Below, one piece after another: positions 1 to 8,152 of a DNA stretch of 17,941 nucleotides (its first letter is position 1; each line of letters starts with the position of its first letter). The notes under the pieces are model-generated. The model ran no database searches and was not told the DNA's origin. It worked only from the letters and a program-made list of their open reading frames with translations. The stretch covers positions 1 through 17,941 of the forward strand of contig JBFKOW010000060.1 in assembly GCA_041628615.1 (NCBI GenBank). Reading direction: 5' to 3'. This stretch comes from JAMWZF01 sp041628615. Lineage in GTDB: Bacteria; Pseudomonadota; Alphaproteobacteria; Rhodobacterales; Rhodobacteraceae. Made by a program: the position numbers and the translations under genes.

Positions 1-2903
1 CCCGGCGTGGCAATGGTCAGCGCGCCCTTCGGCGCCGCCGCCGCCTCGGTCAGGCTGTCGATCCGCGCCAGCCGGCGGATCATCGCCTCGTTGCCGGCCC
101 AGGCCGCGCGGACCGCGTCGTCGGCCTCCAGTTGCACCACCGGCACGTAGAGCCCCGCCGGAACGTTCATCTGCGCCCGGACGGACCGGACCTCCTCGAT
201 GAAGGCGATGACCCAGCCCATCTCGCGGTCGGCGTCCGGGTCGGCCAGCGCCGCGGCTGTGTGGTCCGGCCAGTCGGCATGGACCAGCATCTTCGGCCGG
301 TCGCCGGTCAGGCCCCAGAGTTCCTCGGTGACGAAGGGCATGATCGGGTGCAGCAGGATCAGGCACTGGTCGAGGACCCAGGCCATCACCGCGCGGGTCT
401 CGGCCTTCTGCGCCTCGGTGCCGTCCATCAGCAGCGGCTTGGAGAATTCCAGGTGCCAGTCGCAGACCTTGCCCCAGACGAAGCCGTAGAGCGCGTTCGC
501 GGCGTCGTTGAACCGGTAGGCAGTCAGCGCCTCGTCCACGGTCTCGCGGACCCGGGCGGTCTCGCCGATGATCCAGCGGTTCACCGTCTGCTCCGCTGCG
601 GGCACCCCGCCGGTGGCGTGGCCCTCGAAGACGCCGTTCATTTCGGCGAAACGGACCGCGTTCCACAGCTTGGTGCCGAAGTTGCGGTAGCCCTTGATCT
701 TGTCCACGCTGAGTTTCAGCACCCCGCCGATCGCCGCCATCGAGGCGTTGGTGAACCGCAGCGCGTCGGCGCCGAACTCGTCCACGATGTCGAGCGGGTC
801 GATCACGTTGCCGGTGGTCTTGGACATCTTCTTGCCCTTCTCGTCGCGGACGAGCTGGTGCAGGTAGACGGTGTGGAACGGCTCGCGGCCCACCACGGCA
901 AGCTGCATCATCATCATCCGCGCCACCCAGAAGAACAGGATGTCGAAGCCGGTCACGAGCACGTCGGTGGGGAAGAACCGCTTCAGCGCGTCGGTGTCGT
1001 CGGGCCAGCCCAGCGTGCCGATCGGCCAGAGCCCGGACGAGAACCAGGTGTCGAGCACGTCGGCGTCGCGCCAGACCGGGTAGACGAGGTGGGTCGGGTC
1101 CTGGTTGACGATGTAGTCGGCGAGGCTCTCGGCCAGCAGGTGCGCGGCGGCGGCCTTGTCGGCGACCTCCACGACGCGGGCGTGATTGAGCGGTGTCGGC
1201 AGCCCGGCGAGGACATCCTCGAACTGCCCGGCCACGGCGTCGAAATCCGCCGCCGCGTGGTGCCGCTCGTCGCCCGCGAGCAGCGTCTGCGAGGTCAGCA
1301 GCTTCAGCATTTCGAGCTCGTCCAGCGCCCCGTCGCCCTCGTCATCGACGAAGCCGTGCGCCTCGAGGTCGAAGCCGTACCACACCGGGATCTGGTGCCC
1401 CCACCAGAGCTGGCGCGAGATGCACCAGGGTTCGATGTTCTCGAGCCAGTGGTAGTAGGTCTTCTCGCCCGATTCCGGGATGATCCTCGTGCGGCCCTCG
1501 CGGACCGCGTCGAGCGCCGGGCCGACGATCTGCGCGGTGTCGACGAACCACTGGTCGGTCAGCATCGGCTCGATGACGACCTTCGAACGGTCGCCGAAGG
1601 GCTGCATGATCGGCTTGGCCTCGACCAGCGGGACGGCGGCGTCGGCGCCCTCGCTGCCGGGCTTCGCAGGCTTGCCCAGCCGGGCGTCGTCGGCGCGGGT
1701 CATCACCGCGAGTCCGTCGGCGGTGATCTCCTCGACGACCCGCGTGCGGGCCTTGAACCGGTCGAGCCCGCGCAGGTGGTCGGGGACGAGGTTGAGCGCG
1801 TCGGCCTCGGCCTCGGTCAGCGTCCGCCCGCCCTCGGCCACCTCCTGCGCGATGGCGGCGGCCTCGGCGTAGGGGGCGCCGTCGGCGCGCATGTGGCCGC
1901 GGGTGTCCATCAGCCGGTACATCGGGATGCCGCCGCGCTGGGCGACCGCGTAGTCGTTGAAATCGTGCGCGCCGGTGATCTTGACCGCGCCCGAGCCGAA
2001 TTCGGGATCGGGATAGTCGTCGGTGATGATCGGGATCAGGCGGCGGTGTTCCTTCGGCCCCACCGGAATCTCGCATAGCTGGCCGACGATCGGCGCGTAG
2101 CGTTCGTCGGAGGGATGCACCGCCACCGCGCCGTCGCCCAGCATCGTCTCGGGCCGCGTCGTGGCGATGGAGATGTAGTCGCGGGTCTCGCGCAGGGTGA
2201 CATTCCCGTCCGCGTCCTTCTCGACGTATTCGTAGGTCGCGCCGCCGGCGAGCGGGTACTTGAAGTGCCACATGTGGCCCGCGACCTCGATGTTCTCGAC
2301 CTCGAGGTCGGAGATCGCGGTCTCGAAATGCGGGTCCCAGTTCACCAGCCGCTTGCCGCGGTAGATCAGGCCCTTGTCGTACATGTCGACGAAGACCTTG
2401 ATGACGGCGTCGTGGAAATTGCCCTGCGCGTCCGCCTCGGGCGCGCCCGGCGCGCCGGACATGGTGAAGGCGTTGCGGTCCCAGTCGCAGGAGCAGCCCA
2501 GCCGCTTGAGCTGGTCGATGATCGTGTGGCCGTACTCGGTCTTCCAGTCCCAGACCCGGGCGAGGAACTCCTCGCGGCTGAGATCGGTGCGGCGCAGGTT
2601 CGATTCCGCCTTCAGCTTCTTCTCGACCTGAAGCTGGGTGGCGATGCCGGCATGGTCCTGACCGGGCTGCCAGAGCGTGTCGAAGCCGCGCATCCGGTGC
2701 CAGCGGACGAGGATGTCCTGCAGCGTGTTGTTGAAGGCGTGGCCCACGTGCAGCGCGCCGGTCACGTTGGGCGGCGGGATCATGATGCAGAAGCTGTCGT
2801 CGCGGGACCTGTTGGCCCCGGCCCGGAAGGCGCCGGCCCTGTCCCACGCGGCGATCAGGCGCGGTTCGGCGGATTTCGCGTCGAACGTCTTGTCGAGTGC
2901 CAC
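1..2903 (-). CDS. valS: Valyl-tRNA synthetase (class I), 3' end cut by window edge
   Basis: Cytoplasmic enzyme that charges tRNA-Val with valine and edits mischarged threonine. 967 codons are visible, reading from 2903 down to 3. The class I signature HVGH is at residues 52-55, inside a PPPNVTGALHVGH context typical of ValS. The second signature is KMSKT at residues 692-696, followed by TGNVIDP; the last residue is Thr where KMSKS is commonest. The tryptophan-rich zinc/active-site region WCISRQLWWGHQIPVWYG lies between them. Family members have about 950-1000 residues, so only the end of the C-terminal coiled arm should be missing. The start is GTG (residues VALDKTF), preceded by AGGGGA about 7 nt upstream; no better ATG lies nearby. 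It is the same strand as the caspase pair upstream but is separated from it by 133 nt and a hairpin, so it is probably transcribed on its own. Confidence 0.97.
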   Translation of the reverse strand, partial: MALDKTFDAKSAEPRLIAAWDRAGAFRAGANRSRDDSFCIMIPPPNVTGALHVGHAFNNTLQDILVRWHRMRGFDTLWQPGQDHAGIATQLQVEKKLKAESNLRRTDLSREEFLARVWDWKTEYGHTIIDQLKRLGCSCDWDRNAFTMSGAPGAPEADAQGNFHDAVIKVFVDMYDKGLIYRGKRLVNWDPHFETAISDLEVENIEVAGHMWHFKYPLAGGATYEYVEKDADGNVTLRETRDYISIATTRPETMLGDGAVAVHPSDERYAPIVGQLCEIPVGPKEHRRLIPIITDDYPDPEFGSGAVKITGAHDFNDYAVAQRGGIPMYRLMDTRGHMRADGAPYAEAAAIAQEVAEGGRTLTEAEADALNLVPDHLRGLDRFKARTRVVEEITADGLAVMTRADDARLGKPAKPGSEGADAAVPLVEAKPIMQPFGDRSKVVIEPMLTDQWFVDTAQIVGPALDAVREGRTRIIPESGEKTYYHWLENIEPWCISRQLWWGHQIPVWYGFDLEAHGFVDDEGDGALDELEMLKLLTSQTLLAGDERHHAAADFDAVAGQFEDVLAGLPTPLNHARVVEVADKAAAAHLLAESLADYIVNQDPTHLVYPVWRDADVLDTWFSSGLWPIGTLGWPDDTDALKRFFPTDVLVTGFDILFFWVARMMMMQLAVVGREPFHTVYLHQLVRDEKGKKMSKTTGNVIDPLDIVDEFGADALRFTNASMAAIGGVLKLSVDKIKGYRNFGTKLWNAVRFAEMNGVFEGHATGGVPAAEQTVNRWIIGETARVRETVDEALTAYRFNDAANALYGFVWGKVCDWHLEFSKPLLMDGTEAQKAETRAVMAWVLDQCLILLHPIMPFVTEELWGLTGDRPKMLVHADWPDHTAAALADPDADREMGWVIAFIEEVRSVRAQMNVPAGLYVPVVQLEADDAVRAAWAGNEAMIRRLARIDSLTEAAAAPKGALTIATP

Positions 2904-3012
2904 GGCGGTTCCCCTGCTGCGCTGCGATGTCTGGAGCGGGGAGATAGCGGGCCGGGCCGGGGAGGGAAAGAACCTAATCCCCACCCCGCCTCGCACTGTC
3001 GGCGCGGTAACG

Positions 3013-3032
3013 CGGTCCGGAACCCCGGACCG
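3013..3032 (-). terminator. Terminator-like hairpin after the caspase gene
   Basis: Perfect 8-bp inverted repeat CGGTCCGG / CCGGACCG around a 4-nt loop, starting 4 nt after the caspase stop codon in the minus direction. No T-run follows, so if it ends transcription it would be a weak or L-shaped terminator; it may only protect the mRNA 3' end. The rest of the 2904-3036 gap shows nothing definite apart from the valS ribosome binding site. Confidence 0.4.
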
Positions 3033-3036
3033 GCGG

Positions 3037-4560
3037 TCAGTAGGTCCCCATCGCCAGCGCGAACCCGATCAGGCCGTAGCAACCCGCCAGCAGGTAGTAG
3101 CCGATCTTCCGCCACAGCGCCCCCGCGGACCAGCGGCTGTGGGCGGACCACAGGCCGATCGCGGCGCAGACGAACATGATCGTGCCGAGCCCGTCGATGA
3201 TCTCGATCGAGTCGTCGTAGTAGAGGATCCACGACGGGAAGAGGAAATAGACCGCGAGGCTGAGGTTGGCGTACCAGGCAGGGACAGGCTCGGTGGACCG
3301 GAAACCGAGGAAGCCGAACCCGCCGGAACCCGAGCCGCCGGAGCCGGAGCCGCCGTTGGCCGCGTCGTCGGGCGTTTCGGCCGCGGTGGCGGATCCTCCG
3401 GCGGGCGCGGCGTCCCAGACCGGGCTCGCGGGGTCCGCCAGGCCGGCTCCGGCATGGGCGGCGGACGAAGCGGGTCCGGGCGGCGGCGCCGGGTGGGGGT
3501 CCGGCTTGGCAACCGGTTCGGGCGGCGGGGCCGGGGACGGGGCCTCGCTTGCCGACGGTCCGGCGTCCGGCCGGGCCGCGGCCACGCGCGCCATCTGCGC
3601 GTCCCATTCGTTGGCGAAGGGCCCGGGCCGGAAATCCTCGGGGTCGATCCGTTCGAGCTGATGGAACAGCTTGCGCTCCTCGGCGGTCAGGGTCGACGGC
3701 TGGCGGATCGCGATGGCCAGGGCCTCGGTCAGCAGCCGGTCCGATACCTGTCCCGACCTGGCCAGCGTGAACAGCGTCTCGCGGATCCGGTCGGCCTTGT
3801 CCTTCCACGGCGTCAGCCCGGTCTCGCGCAGCACGATCCGGCCCTCGATCTCGTGGTTGAAACGCTGCGGCTTCTGCGCCGTCTCGGCGGACACCATGCG
3901 GTGCACGTACTCGAACAGTTCCTCGGAGGTGACCACGCCGTTGCCGTCCACGTCGGCGGCGCCCGCCAGCCCGTCGAGGAAATGGCGGGTGAAGATGCCG
4001 TGGCCGTGCTCGGGGTCCTCCTTGGCCACCTCGGTCTTGGCGGCGGCGGTCAGCACCACGGTGCCGGCGCCCTCCACTTCGGTGGCGATCTGTTCGGGCA
4101 GGCTGGAGCGGTCGAACTCCGCGCCGACCGCGCCGGCATAGCAGCAGTCGAGCACGAGGATCCGGCGGCGCGCGTTGTGGGCCTGCATCAGGTCGAGAAC
4201 CTGGCCCACCTGCAGGGCGGTCGAGGTCAGGCGGTCCTCGTTGGTGTTCTCGAAGGCGAGGTAGAGCCGGCGGCGGCGGTCGCGCACGCCGTGGCCGGAA
4301 TAATAGACGAGGATGGTGTCCTCGTGGCGCAGGTCGGCGGCCATCAGTTCGAGCCGCTCCAGCGCCTCGTAGCTGGTGCCCGTGGGGATCGTGATGATCT
4401 CGTCGTAGGGCACGCCGCTGTCCGAACCGAGCAACTCGGCGATCGCCCTGGCGTCCGCCTCGGCGTAGGACAGGTCGGTCAGATGGGCCGCGTTCGGGAA
4501 CCGGTTCTGGCCGATCAGGACCGCGACCCGGCGGGGCGGGGCGTCGGCCGCGACGGACAT
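3037..4560 (-). CDS. Membrane-anchored caspase-family (C14) peptidase with EF-hand loop
   Basis: 507 aa. The N-terminal ~240 residues are a caspase/metacaspase fold: RVAVLIGQNRF starts the first strand, the catalytic His is H90 in YYSGHG, and the catalytic Cys is in LDCCYAG (C140 by the D-x-C pattern). Both catalytic residues are present, so it should be active. Residues 203-214 (DVDGNGVVTSEE) form a canonical EF-hand calcium loop with D1, D3, N5, T9 and E12. Residues ~331-415 are a Pro/Ala then Gly/Ser low-complexity linker. Three hydrophobic segments (about 431-448, 455-473, 486-505) end the protein, so it is probably tail-anchored in the inner membrane with the protease in the cytoplasm. 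The ATG lies one base after the stop codon of the 120-aa gene upstream, implying translational coupling. The family assignment is firm; the role in cell death or defence is inferred from context. Substrate is unknown. Confidence 0.9.
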   Translation of the reverse strand: MSVAADAPPRRVAVLIGQNRFPNAAHLTDLSYAEADARAIAELLGSDSGVPYDEIITIPTGTSYEALERLELMAADLRHEDTILVYYSGHGVRDRRRRLYLAFENTNEDRLTSTALQVGQVLDLMQAHNARRRILVLDCCYAGAVGAEFDRSSLPEQIATEVEGAGTVVLTAAAKTEVAKEDPEHGHGIFTRHFLDGLAGAADVDGNGVVTSEELFEYVHRMVSAETAQKPQRFNHEIEGRIVLRETGLTPWKDKADRIRETLFTLARSGQVSDRLLTEALAIAIRQPSTLTAEERKLFHQLERIDPEDFRPGPFANEWDAQMARVAAARPDAGPSASEAPSPAPPPEPVAKPDPHPAPPPGPASSAAHAGAGLADPASPVWDAAPAGGSATAAETPDDAANGGSGSGGSGSGGFGFLGFRSTEPVPAWYANLSLAVYFLFPSWILYYDDSIEIIDGLGTIMFVCAAIGLWSAHSRWSAGALWRKIGYYLLAGCYGLIGFALAMGTY

Positions 4561-4561
4561 G

Positions 4562-4924
4562 TCAGGCCGTCCGCTGCTGCGCGACGAGCTGCGCGAGCGT
4601 GGCGGCGAAATCCTCCGACCGGACGCTCTTGGAGTTCAGCTCGACGACGACGCCGTTGCCCAGGTCCATCTTGGCGACCATCGACGGCTCCTGCGACAGG
4701 TAGCTGCCCAGCACCTCGATCAGCTTGGTGACCGCCGAGGTCTTGAGCAGTTCGACGACGATGCCGCCGATGACGGTCGCGACGCCCCGCTCGCCGGCTT
4801 CGAGCGCGCGGCTCTCGGCCTCGGCGCGGACCTCGCCGGTGTCGGACAGGTCGAGACAGAGATCGTGGGCGATCATGTCGACCTGGTCGGGGGTCAGCTT
4901 GTCGGACGTGAAGTGCAGATGCAT
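4562..4924 (-). CDS. Small EACC1-like protein paired with the caspase
   Basis: 120 aa, starting at ATG with a strong GGAGGGAA ribosome binding site about 7 nt upstream. The middle holds GERGVATVIGGIVVELL (residues ~44-60), a hydrophobic helix-like stretch, then an amphipathic segment LIEVLGSYL and a C-terminal strand pair around GNGVVVELNSKSV. This order (GxxG-hydrophobic helix, xxWL/YL helix, then a beta strand carrying dG.xVel) resembles effector-associated constant component 1 (EACC1), a small protein found beside caspase, trypsin and TIR effectors in bacterial conflict systems. I assign it from pattern memory, not from a search. Its stop codon is 1 nt from the caspase ATG, so the two are co-expressed and probably interact. 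It could instead be an unrelated regulator or inhibitor of the caspase. Confidence 0.8.
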   Translation of the reverse strand: MHLHFTSDKLTPDQVDMIAHDLCLDLSDTGEVRAEAESRALEAGERGVATVIGGIVVELLKTSAVTKLIEVLGSYLSQEPSMVAKMDLGNGVVVELNSKSVRSEDFAATLAQLVAQQRTA

Positions 4925-4992
4925 CTTTGTTCCCTCCGCGCGGGTCCGCGGGCACTGGCCTTCGGACGACTTCCGGGGTTGACGTATCGTTA

Positions 4993-5021
4993 ACGTAAGT
5001 CGCCGCTGGGTTGTCAGGCAA
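4993..5021 (-). promoter_or_regulatory. Possible promoter region of the EACC1-caspase pair
   Basis: The 4925-5094 gap contains a patch unusually rich in A/T for this window (about 4976-5030), with the palindrome CGTTAACG. A loose -35 TTGCCT and -10 TTACGT sit 17 nt apart on the minus strand; the -10 match is poor, so position is uncertain. The palindrome could be an operator. Confidence 0.22.
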
Positions 5022-5046
5022 GTAGGGATTACCCGCCCTGTCTCGA

Positions 5047-5063
5047 CGCCGGCCCGGCCGGCG
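5047..5063 (-). terminator. GC-rich hairpin downstream of the HD-domain gene
   Basis: A 7-bp perfect stem CGCCGGC / GCCGGCG with a 3-nt loop, about 32 nt past the HD gene stop codon. No T-run follows, so termination is only a possibility. Confidence 0.25.
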
Positions 5064-5094
5064 GGCGATCCGTCCGCGCCGGGCCTTCCGGCGG

Positions 5095-5691
5095 TCAGCC
5101 GGCGGTCAGGGGAACGCGGGTTCCGGCCCGGATCACGGCGGGATCGTTGGGCTTGCGGGCGAAGACCTCGCGCACCAGCGGCGCGAAATGGGCGACCGGG
5201 AGGGTGTCGTAGGCGGGGTCGAAACTGGCCTGGTCCCAGCGTTCGCAGAACAGCACGCAGTCGTCGAAATACGGGCTGCCGCGATGCCGCTCGCGCTTGT
5301 CCGGGTCGGCGCCGACATGGTGGCCGTAATAGACCAGCTGGAAGTCGCCGTGAGTCTCGACGACCCAGGTGCATTGCTCGCGCAGGAAGGGGCGCAGGAC
5401 GGCGGCGGCGTATTCGTCGTGGTTGTAGGGCGCGTAGATGTCGCCGATGTCGTGCAGCAGCGCCGCGACGATCCAGTCGATGTCCGCGCCGTCGCGCTCG
5501 GCCCGGGTCGCCGCCTGCAGCGAATGGCCGAGCCGGGTGACCTGGTAGCCCGACAGGCTGGAGTCGAGGTCCACAAGCGCCTTCAGCAGCCGGTCGGCGG
5601 TGCCGCGGGCATATTCGGTCTCGTGTTCGGTGAGGAAGGCATAGTCCTCGCGGTCGCCGTCCTTCATCCGGGTGAACTTCACGTGGTCCAT
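5095..5691 (-). CDS. HD-domain protein of the PhnZ/MIOX-like type
   Basis: 198 aa, cytoplasmic (no signal or membrane segment). Histidine and aspartate residues appear in the order of the HD-type diiron oxygenases: H56 in LGHSLQ, H80-D81 in LLHDIGD, H91 in YNHDEY, H114, H124 and D153 in ERWDQASFDP. These are the positions that bind two irons in PhnZ and myo-inositol oxygenase, and the phrase AERDGADIDWIVAALLHDIG is close to PhnZ. The family also contains plain phosphohydrolases, so substrate and even reaction class stay open. I chose the ATG at 5691 because GGGAGG lies about 10 nt upstream; an open frame extends to 5913, but only by running into the divergent gene. It is divergent from the molybdopterin enzyme with a 163-nt shared promoter region, which hints at joint regulation. 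Confidence 0.88.
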   Translation of the reverse strand: MDHVKFTRMKDGDREDYAFLTEHETEYARGTADRLLKALVDLDSSLSGYQVTRLGHSLQAATRAERDGADIDWIVAALLHDIGDIYAPYNHDEYAAAVLRPFLREQCTWVVETHGDFQLVYYGHHVGADPDKRERHRGSPYFDDCVLFCERWDQASFDPAYDTLPVAHFAPLVREVFARKPNDPAVIRAGTRVPLTAG

Positions 5692-5798
5692 CGTCGCGCC
5701 GCCTCCCGTCCGTTCCTTGCAGCGGAACCCGACCCCATCCAAGGCCCGGGCCGCCGGCGGGTCTGTCCCGAAACCGACGCCCCGCCGTCGCCACGGGC

Positions 5799-5826
5799 TG
5801 GACAGCCGGGGGCGGCGGATTAGGCT
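5799..5826 (+). promoter_or_regulatory. Possible promoter of the molybdopterin enzyme gene
   Basis: TGGACA (5 of 6 matches to TTGACA) and TAGGCT are spaced by 16 nt, followed after 28 nt by the start codon. The -10 match is weak. A strong GGAGG ribosome binding site lies at 5845-5849. No clear promoter is visible for the divergent HD gene in the same gap. Confidence 0.3.
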
Positions 5827-5854
5827 CGGAGAGGCACGGCAGACGGAGGCAGAG

Positions 5855-8152
5855 ATGGAGAAGTTCGGTCGGTCCCAGCCGGTTCGGCGGGTCGAGGATG
5901 TCCGGTTCCTCACGGGCGCGGGCGGCTACATCGACGATATCGCCCCGGCGGACGCGCTGGCCGCCCAGTTCCTGCGCTCCGCCGTGGCGCATGGCCGGAT
6001 CGCCGCGCTTGACGTGTCGGCGGCCCGCGCGGCGCCGGGCGTCCACCTCGTGCTGACCTGCGCCGACCTCGAGGCCGCCGGTCTCGACATCCACATCCGG
6101 GCCTCGCGGATCACCAACCGCGACGGCAGCCGGGGGGCCAGGACGCTCCGGCCGATGCTGGCCCGCGACCGGGTCCGCTTCGTCGGGGAGCCGGTCGCGC
6201 TGGTGGTGGCCGAGACTGTGGCACAGGCGAGGGACGCCGCCGAGCTGATCGAGCTCGAGATCGACGATCTTGACCCGCACGTGGCGGTGGCCCCCGGTGG
6301 GCCCGAGCTGCACGACACGGCGCCCGGAAACCTCGCCTTCGACTTCGCGCTCGGCGACGCGGCGGCGGTCGATGCGGCGCTTGCCAGAGCGGCCCGGGTG
6401 ACGACCTGCGTCGTCGAGGACAACCGGATCATCGTGAACTCGCTGGAGCCGCGCGGCGTCACCGCCCGGATGGAGGACGGCCGGCTGCACGTCGCGGTGA
6501 ACGGGCAGGGGGTCTGGCAGCCGAAGAAGGACCTTGTCCGCTACCTGCGGATGGATGCCGCAAAGGTCCGCGTGACCAATCCAGATACCGGCGGCGGCTT
6601 CGGGATGAAGGGCTGTTCCTACCCCGAGATGTTCGCCGTGGCGCAGGCCGCCCGGACCCTCGGCCGCCCGGTGCACTGGATGTCGGACCGCTCGGAGGCG
6701 ATGCAGAGCGACAATGCCGGGCGCGACCTCGTCTCGACCGCGACGATGGGGTTCGACGCCGATCACCGGCTGATCGCCTACAAGGTCGATACCGTTGCCA
6801 ACATGGGCGCCTACAACAGCCAGTTCGCGCAGGAAATCCAAACCGACCTGTTCGCAAGGGTCCTGCCGGGCGTCTACGACGTGCAGACCGTCGCGATGAC
6901 CTGCAAGGGGGTCTACACCAACACCGCGCCGGTCGACGCCTACCGGGGGGCGGGCCGGCCCGAGGCGATCTTCGTGCTGGAGCGGGCGATGGACCACGCG
7001 GCGCGGGAACTCGGGATCGATCCCTGGGCGCTGCGGCGGCGCAACTTCATTCCCGCCGACGCCTTCCCCTATCTCAGCGCCACCGGGATGACCTACGACG
7101 TCGGCGATTTCCACATGGTGCTGGACCGGGTCCGCGCCGAGGCCGACGTGGCCGGATTTCCCGCGCGCAGGGCCGCCGCGGCGGCGCGGGGACGGCTGCG
7201 CGGGCTGGGTCTGTGTTACTATATCGAAAGCATTTTGGGCGACCCTGACGAGACCGCGAAGATCGTGTTCGAGGAAGGAGGGGCGGTGGCGCTTCATGTC
7301 GGCACCCAATCGACCGGGCAGGGGCACGAAACCGTCTTCGCCAGCTTCCTGTCCGATCACACCGGCATCCCGGCCGACGCGATCCGGGTGGTGCAGGGCG
7401 ACAGCGACGTCATCCCGCACGGCGGCGGCACCGGCGGCTCGCGGTCCGCCACGGTGCAGAGCACCGCGACGCTCGCCACGGTGGAGGCGATGATCGCCGC
7501 CTTCATCCCGTTCCTCGCCGACACGCTCGAGGTGCCCGTGGACGACATCGGGTTCGATGGCGAGAGGTTCCGCGCCAAGGGGTCGAACCGGCAGCCGACC
7601 CTGCGCGAGGCGGCGGAGATGGCCCGCGAGGCCGGGCGCGACGACCTGCTGGCCCACAGCCGGACGATCGTGCTCGAGAACCGGTCCTTTCCCAACGGCG
7701 CCCATGTCGCCGAGGTCGAGATCGATCCCGAGACCGGCGTGCTCCGGGTCGAGCGCTACACCGTGGTCGACGACTTCGGGAACCTGCTGAACCCGATGCT
7801 GGTCGAAGGTCAGATCCACGGCGGGGTGGCGCAGGGGATCGGGCAGGCGGTGACCGAACGGGCCGTCTATGACGAGACCGGCCAGCTGCTCACCGCTTCG
7901 TTCATGGACTACGCGATGCCGCGGGCGGATGATGTCCCAATGATCTCGTTCACCTCGACCCCGGTGCCGTCGCTCTACAACCCGTTGGGGATGAAGGGCT
8001 GCGGCGAGGCGGGAACCGTCGGCGCGCTGGCGGCGGTGGCGAATGCGGTGCACGACGCGGTGGCCGAGCTGGGCATCACCGGCCTGCAGATGCCGTTCAC
8101 GCCGCTACGGCTCTGGCAGGCGATGCAGAAGGGCCGGCGTGGGGCTGCGTAG
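5855..8152 (+). CDS. Xanthine dehydrogenase-family molybdopterin-binding large subunit (form II CoxL-like)
   Basis: 765 aa, about the usual size of CoxL/aldehyde oxidase large subunits. It should bind molybdopterin-cytosine dinucleotide and hydroxylate or oxidise a small organic substrate in the cytoplasm. Visible marks: GRSQPVRRVEDVRFLTG at the N-terminus, GGGFGMKG (246-253), the active-site loop AYRGAGRPEA (362-371), TQSTGQGHET, and the catalytic Glu E718 in MKGCGEAG. True CO-oxidising form I enzymes have AYRCSFR with a Cys that binds copper; here AYRGAGR marks the form II group, whose members mostly act on other substrates. The start is ATG with GGAGG 5 nt upstream; longer in-frame starts overlap the divergent gene. 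The expected CoxM (FAD) and CoxS (2Fe-2S) subunits are not in this window, so they must be encoded elsewhere or the enzyme uses other electron acceptors. Confidence 0.95.
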   Translation: MEKFGRSQPVRRVEDVRFLTGAGGYIDDIAPADALAAQFLRSAVAHGRIAALDVSAARAAPGVHLVLTCADLEAAGLDIHIRASRITNRDGSRGARTLRPMLARDRVRFVGEPVALVVAETVAQARDAAELIELEIDDLDPHVAVAPGGPELHDTAPGNLAFDFALGDAAAVDAALARAARVTTCVVEDNRIIVNSLEPRGVTARMEDGRLHVAVNGQGVWQPKKDLVRYLRMDAAKVRVTNPDTGGGFGMKGCSYPEMFAVAQAARTLGRPVHWMSDRSEAMQSDNAGRDLVSTATMGFDADHRLIAYKVDTVANMGAYNSQFAQEIQTDLFARVLPGVYDVQTVAMTCKGVYTNTAPVDAYRGAGRPEAIFVLERAMDHAARELGIDPWALRRRNFIPADAFPYLSATGMTYDVGDFHMVLDRVRAEADVAGFPARRAAAAARGRLRGLGLCYYIESILGDPDETAKIVFEEGGAVALHVGTQSTGQGHETVFASFLSDHTGIPADAIRVVQGDSDVIPHGGGTGGSRSATVQSTATLATVEAMIAAFIPFLADTLEVPVDDIGFDGERFRAKGSNRQPTLREAAEMAREAGRDDLLAHSRTIVLENRSFPNGAHVAEVEIDPETGVLRVERYTVVDDFGNLLNPMLVEGQIHGGVAQGIGQAVTERAVYDETGQLLTASFMDYAMPRADDVPMISFTSTPVPSLYNPLGMKGCGEAGTVGALAAVANAVHDAVAELGITGLQMPFTPLRLWQAMQKGRRGAA

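Noticed and set aside
132..2078. 648-aa open frame on the plus strand opposite valS
   Set aside because: Antisense of a clear valS in very GC-rich DNA; composition is rich in Arg/Gly/Val/His with no family motif.
2677..4731. 684-aa plus-strand open frame opposite the caspase gene
   Set aside because: Shadow of the caspase reading frame; no motif and no ribosome binding site support.
5692..5913. Longer N-terminus for the HD protein starting at 5913
   Set aside because: It would run through the divergent promoter and into the start of the molybdopterin gene; the added residues look like noncoding translation.
4562..8053. 1163-aa open frame on the minus strand running through three genes
   Set aside because: Only its last 120 codons are real (the EACC1-like gene with its own start and ribosome binding site); the rest is antisense to the molybdopterin subunit and out of frame with the HD gene.
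5855..8152. Calling the molybdopterin subunit a CO dehydrogenase (coxL)
   Set aside because: The active-site loop is AYRGAGR and lacks the Cys of AYRCSFR needed for the Mo-Cu CO-oxidising site.
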